A stretch of 9,105 bases of DNA, taken from assembly GCA_947595415.1 (NCBI GenBank), contig CANQER010000037.1:1-9105 (forward strand), written 5' to 3'. This stretch comes from an uncultured Bacilli bacterium. Lineage in GTDB: Bacteria > Bacillota_I > Bacilli_A > RF39 > UBA660. Under the pieces are notes generated by a model. That model was given only the letters and a program-made list of their open reading frames with translations. It was not told the DNA's origin and ran no database searches. A program made the position numbers and the translations under genes. Positions 7,323-9,105 of the stretch are shown here, piece after piece (the stretch's first letter is position 1; every line of letters starts with the position of its first letter).

Positions 7323-7339
7323 AATTTTCCCTCATTAAT

Positions 7340-7348
7340 ATTATATCA
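7340..7348 (-). promoter_or_regulatory. Extended -10 element overlapping a stop codon, upstream of yfhO
   Basis: On the minus strand TGATATAAT (7348-7340) is a perfect TGnTATAAT, and its TGA is the stop codon of the serine hydrolase. No -35 is visible at 16-18 bases. Transcription would begin near 7333, leaving a leader of about 11 bases that starts at the ribosome binding site. It may give yfhO its own promoter within the gene run, or be chance in AT-rich DNA. Confidence 0.35.
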
Positions 7349-8794
7349 CATTTGTAAGTGTTTTACTTTAACATCTGTTTTTATTACTTCGTACAAATCT
7401 TCAAGCATACGATACTTTATAGTTAGATTAATAACTGCATCAACTAACTCTTGTCTTACCCAAGCAAACCTAGATGAATCTACAATATTTAAACCATTTG
7501 GTAAATCTATTGTTTGTTTACCAAATTTATCTGTTTTGATTTCATCTTTATGGACTTCATCAATATAAGACATACGATTATGAGTTCTATTACTTCCCAT
7601 AAAAAAAGTAATTTCATTTAAAGGATCAACTATTAACTTCATTCCTGTATAACCTGCTGAAGCTATTGCTTTACCACTTAATGGATGAGGTACAACAGTT
7701 GATTTATAATCTGGATTTTTAGTATAGCACAACAAACCAAAATACTGAATATATTTTTTTTCGTTGTTTAAAAAATAAGATCTTCCTGTATAGTTTCTAG
7801 CAATCAAATCAAAACTATCTTTACTTATAATTTTTCCTTTCATAAGACTATCTGCTAAAGTAATCATATCATTAGCTGTTGAAAAAAGACCAGCGTGACC
7901 ACTTAAGTTTCCATCCTTTTGACCCATGATATAAGCTTTATAATCATGAGCTATTCCTTCTTCATATCTTGTTTCTAATACAAAATCATCTTTATAATAT
8001 TTGATATCATAATTAGTATTTACACACCTATCTAAATTTTTAACCCTAACGTTTGTGTCTTTTAACCCCAAAGGGTTTAAAATTTCTTGCTTTAAAAAAT
8101 CAAAGTATGACATTTTAGTTACTTCTTCAATTACGTATTTTAAAATCATAGCTCCCATATCAGTATAAGGATTGATTCTTTTTTTACCAATTTTGATATT
8201 AAAAAGTAAATCTAAAGCTTCATCCTTACTGTTTACTTCATCGATTCTTTTAGATGTTTCTAAAGGTATTTGAAAACTCAATAGTTCAATTATTTTTAAA
8301 CTTTTGATATTTTTAAAATATGGTACGTACTTAACAACATCATCATCTAAATTAATCATCTTTTTTTCAACTAATTTAAAAATACTTAAAACTGTAAATA
8401 GTTTAGTTACTGAAGCTAAATCAAAAATTGCATCTTCTTTAAGAGGTATTTTATTAGTAGTATATTTATTATTAAAATAATCTACTTCTTTTTTATAACC
8501 TGTATAAATAGTATGTTTATGGTATTTGGTTTTAAAAGCTAAAACTAATCCTGGAGTAAGTTGTTTATCATAAACAAAATTTTTAATCATACCTTCAATA
8601 TTAGAATCTTCATATAAAATGTTTGTAAGTTCGCTAAGTGATTTATCTTTGTTTTCACTAACTAATTTAATAACAGGTTTTAATAGCTTATAATATCTTT
8701 GTTTAGAATATAACCCCTTTTGCGTTACATCTAATACATTGTTTTGTCTTTGGTATAAAATATCGATATAATCATCTAAAAATTTATCTAGCAT
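7346..8794 (-). CDS. Beta-lactamase-superfamily serine hydrolase (YbbE/EstB-like)
   Basis: A 482-residue protein. Residues about 1-75 are a mostly helical, charged extension; the PF00144 hydrolase domain follows. Its active-site motif is S128-V-T-K131 in FDLASVTKLFT, with S128 the likely nucleophile. The second motif is Y210-T-D212 (Y-S/T-D is common in this subfamily). AHDYKAY (282-288) and SGHAGLFSTA (298-307) match the 'VHDENA...GHAGLFSTA' signature of YbbE-like proteins. In the third motif region, usually GHTGFTG, the sequence reads ASAGYTG (378-384), so the Lys/His position is Ser; EstB-like esterases also depart there. No signal peptide or membrane helix is seen, so it looks cytoplasmic. 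Substrate unknown: an amidase, carboxypeptidase or esterase on cell-wall fragments is plausible, a true beta-lactamase unlikely. Start ATG 8794, with GAAGGTG (8799-8805) upstream. It follows the GDPD gene by 44 bases and precedes yfhO by 23. Confidence 0.85.
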   Translation of the reverse strand: MLDKFLDDYIDILYQRQNNVLDVTQKGLYSKQRYYKLLKPVIKLVSENKDKSLSELTNILYEDSNIEGMIKNFVYDKQLTPGLVLAFKTKYHKHTIYTGYKKEVDYFNNKYTTNKIPLKEDAIFDLASVTKLFTVLSIFKLVEKKMINLDDDVVKYVPYFKNIKSLKIIELLSFQIPLETSKRIDEVNSKDEALDLLFNIKIGKKRINPYTDMGAMILKYVIEEVTKMSYFDFLKQEILNPLGLKDTNVRVKNLDRCVNTNYDIKYYKDDFVLETRYEEGIAHDYKAYIMGQKDGNLSGHAGLFSTANDMITLADSLMKGKIISKDSFDLIARNYTGRSYFLNNEKKYIQYFGLLCYTKNPDYKSTVVPHPLSGKAIASAGYTGMKLIVDPLNEITFFMGSNRTHNRMSYIDEVHKDEIKTDKFGKQTIDLPNGLNIVDSSRFAWVRQELVDAVINLTIKYRMLEDLYEVIKTDVKVKHLQM

Positions 8795-8806
8795 ATTTCA
8801 CCTTCT

Positions 8807-8835
8807 TTTATATAATATGCTTAAATACTTAACAA
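8807..8835 (-). promoter_or_regulatory. Weak promoter candidate upstream of the serine hydrolase
   Basis: On the minus strand TTGTTA (8835-8830; four of six) and TATAAA (8812-8807; five of six) are spaced by exactly 17 bases. The predicted start near 8800 would cut into the ribosome binding site and leave a leader of about 6 bases, which argues against it. No terminator is visible between the GDPD stop and this gene, so read-through from upstream is the simpler view. Confidence 0.2.
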
Positions 8836-8838
8836 TTA

Positions 8839-9105
8839 TTAACCAAATAATTTTTGGACAAATTTTATATATTCATTTATGATATTACTTGTTTTACTTT
8901 CATATATTGTATCTTTCGCAAGGGTAATGTTATCTGTAATAATATTGTCTACTTTTAGATCAATCATTTTATTCATGTTGTCTTTATTATTTACTGTCCA
9001 TGCATATACTTCTCTACCAGAGTTATGAATTTTTTTAACTAGAGTTTTATTAATACTAGATTCTTCAATACTAAATCCATCTGCAGCTTTAAGTTTTAAT
9101 ACATC
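8839..9105 (-). CDS. Glycerophosphodiester phosphodiesterase, C-terminal 88 residues (cut by window edge)
   Basis: The minus-strand frame entering at 9105 runs 88 codons to TAA at 8839-8841. It contains GREVYAWTVNNKDNM followed by VDNIITDNITLAK, the last strand-helix repeats of the GDPD TIM barrel, where the V-x-x-W-T-V-N and G/V-x-D-x-I-I-T-D-N motifs are highly conserved. These enzymes release glycerol-3-phosphate from glycerophosphodiesters such as phospholipid head groups or teichoic acid pieces. After the barrel comes a short tail ending in FVQKLFG. The catalytic residues (HRG and the metal-binding acids) lie upstream and are not visible, and neither is any N-terminal membrane domain of the kind some Firmicutes GDPDs carry. 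It is upstream of the serine hydrolase on the same strand with no terminator between them. Confidence 0.85.
   Translation of the reverse strand, partial: DVLKLKAADGFSIEESSINKTLVKKIHNSGREVYAWTVNNKDNMNKMIDLKVDNIITDNITLAKDTIYESKTSNIINEYIKFVQKLFG

Noticed and set aside
2402..8794. Mycoplasma-type code (TGA as Trp), suggested by the very low GC
   Set aside because: TGA ends the YwiB-like gene exactly at the argS start overlap and ends the serine hydrolase just before the yfhO ribosome binding site, and the long reading frames contain no internal TGA.

Overview
This window comes from a very AT-rich, Gram-positive-type bacterial chromosome, most likely an uncultured low-GC Firmicutes/Bacilli lineage of the RF39/RFN20 or Erysipelotrichales sort. 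The evidence is the delta subunit of RNA polymerase (rpoE), a ywiB-argS-rpoE gene order like that of Bacilli, a class A penicillin-binding protein, a YfhO-family membrane protein, and strong AGGAGG-type ribosome binding sites. TGA ends at least two genes (ywiB-like and the serine hydrolase), so the standard bacterial code 11 applies. The lineage is an inference; the gene families are read directly from the protein motifs.

Layout. (1) 1-84, minus: the N-terminus of a type IV prepilin-like protein cut by the window edge. (2) 85-338: a leader/intergenic region with a good sigma-A-like promoter (272-300), a run of nine C (nine G on the minus strand, 215-223) inside a possible very small ORF, and a weak hairpin with a T tract. 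(3) 339-2776, minus: a tightly packed operon ywiB-like (DUF1934) > argS > rpoE. It has an extended -10 promoter upstream, a 4-base GTGA start/stop overlap between the first two genes, an argS stop inside the rpoE ribosome binding site, and an intrinsic terminator that starts in the rpoE stop codon. (4) 2881-4833, plus: a class A PBP, divergent from ywiB. (5) 4833-4851: a shared bidirectional terminator that contains the stop codons of both convergent genes. (6) 4839-9105, minus: glycerophosphodiester phosphodiesterase (C-terminal part only) > beta-lactamase-like serine hydrolase > YfhO-family membrane protein, separated by 44 and 23 bases.

How the genes fit together. The ywiB-argS-rpoE operon is housekeeping: tRNA-Arg charging plus an RNA polymerase subunit. 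The rest has a cell-envelope theme: peptidoglycan polymerisation and cross-linking (PBP), possible teichoic/lipoteichoic acid glycosylation (YfhO), possible glycerophosphodiester turnover (GDPD), a YbbE-like serine hydrolase, and a surface pilin. Individual family assignments are strong; a joint pathway for the last three genes is inference from proximity.

No mobile element, CRISPR array, tRNA or rRNA was seen. The most interesting spot is the G9 tract at 215-223. In this AT-rich background it is a striking outlier, and it sits in a small reading frame that has its own promoter, a ribosome-binding-site candidate and a terminator-like hairpin, just upstream of the prepilin gene. Its length modulo three would switch the encoded peptide.
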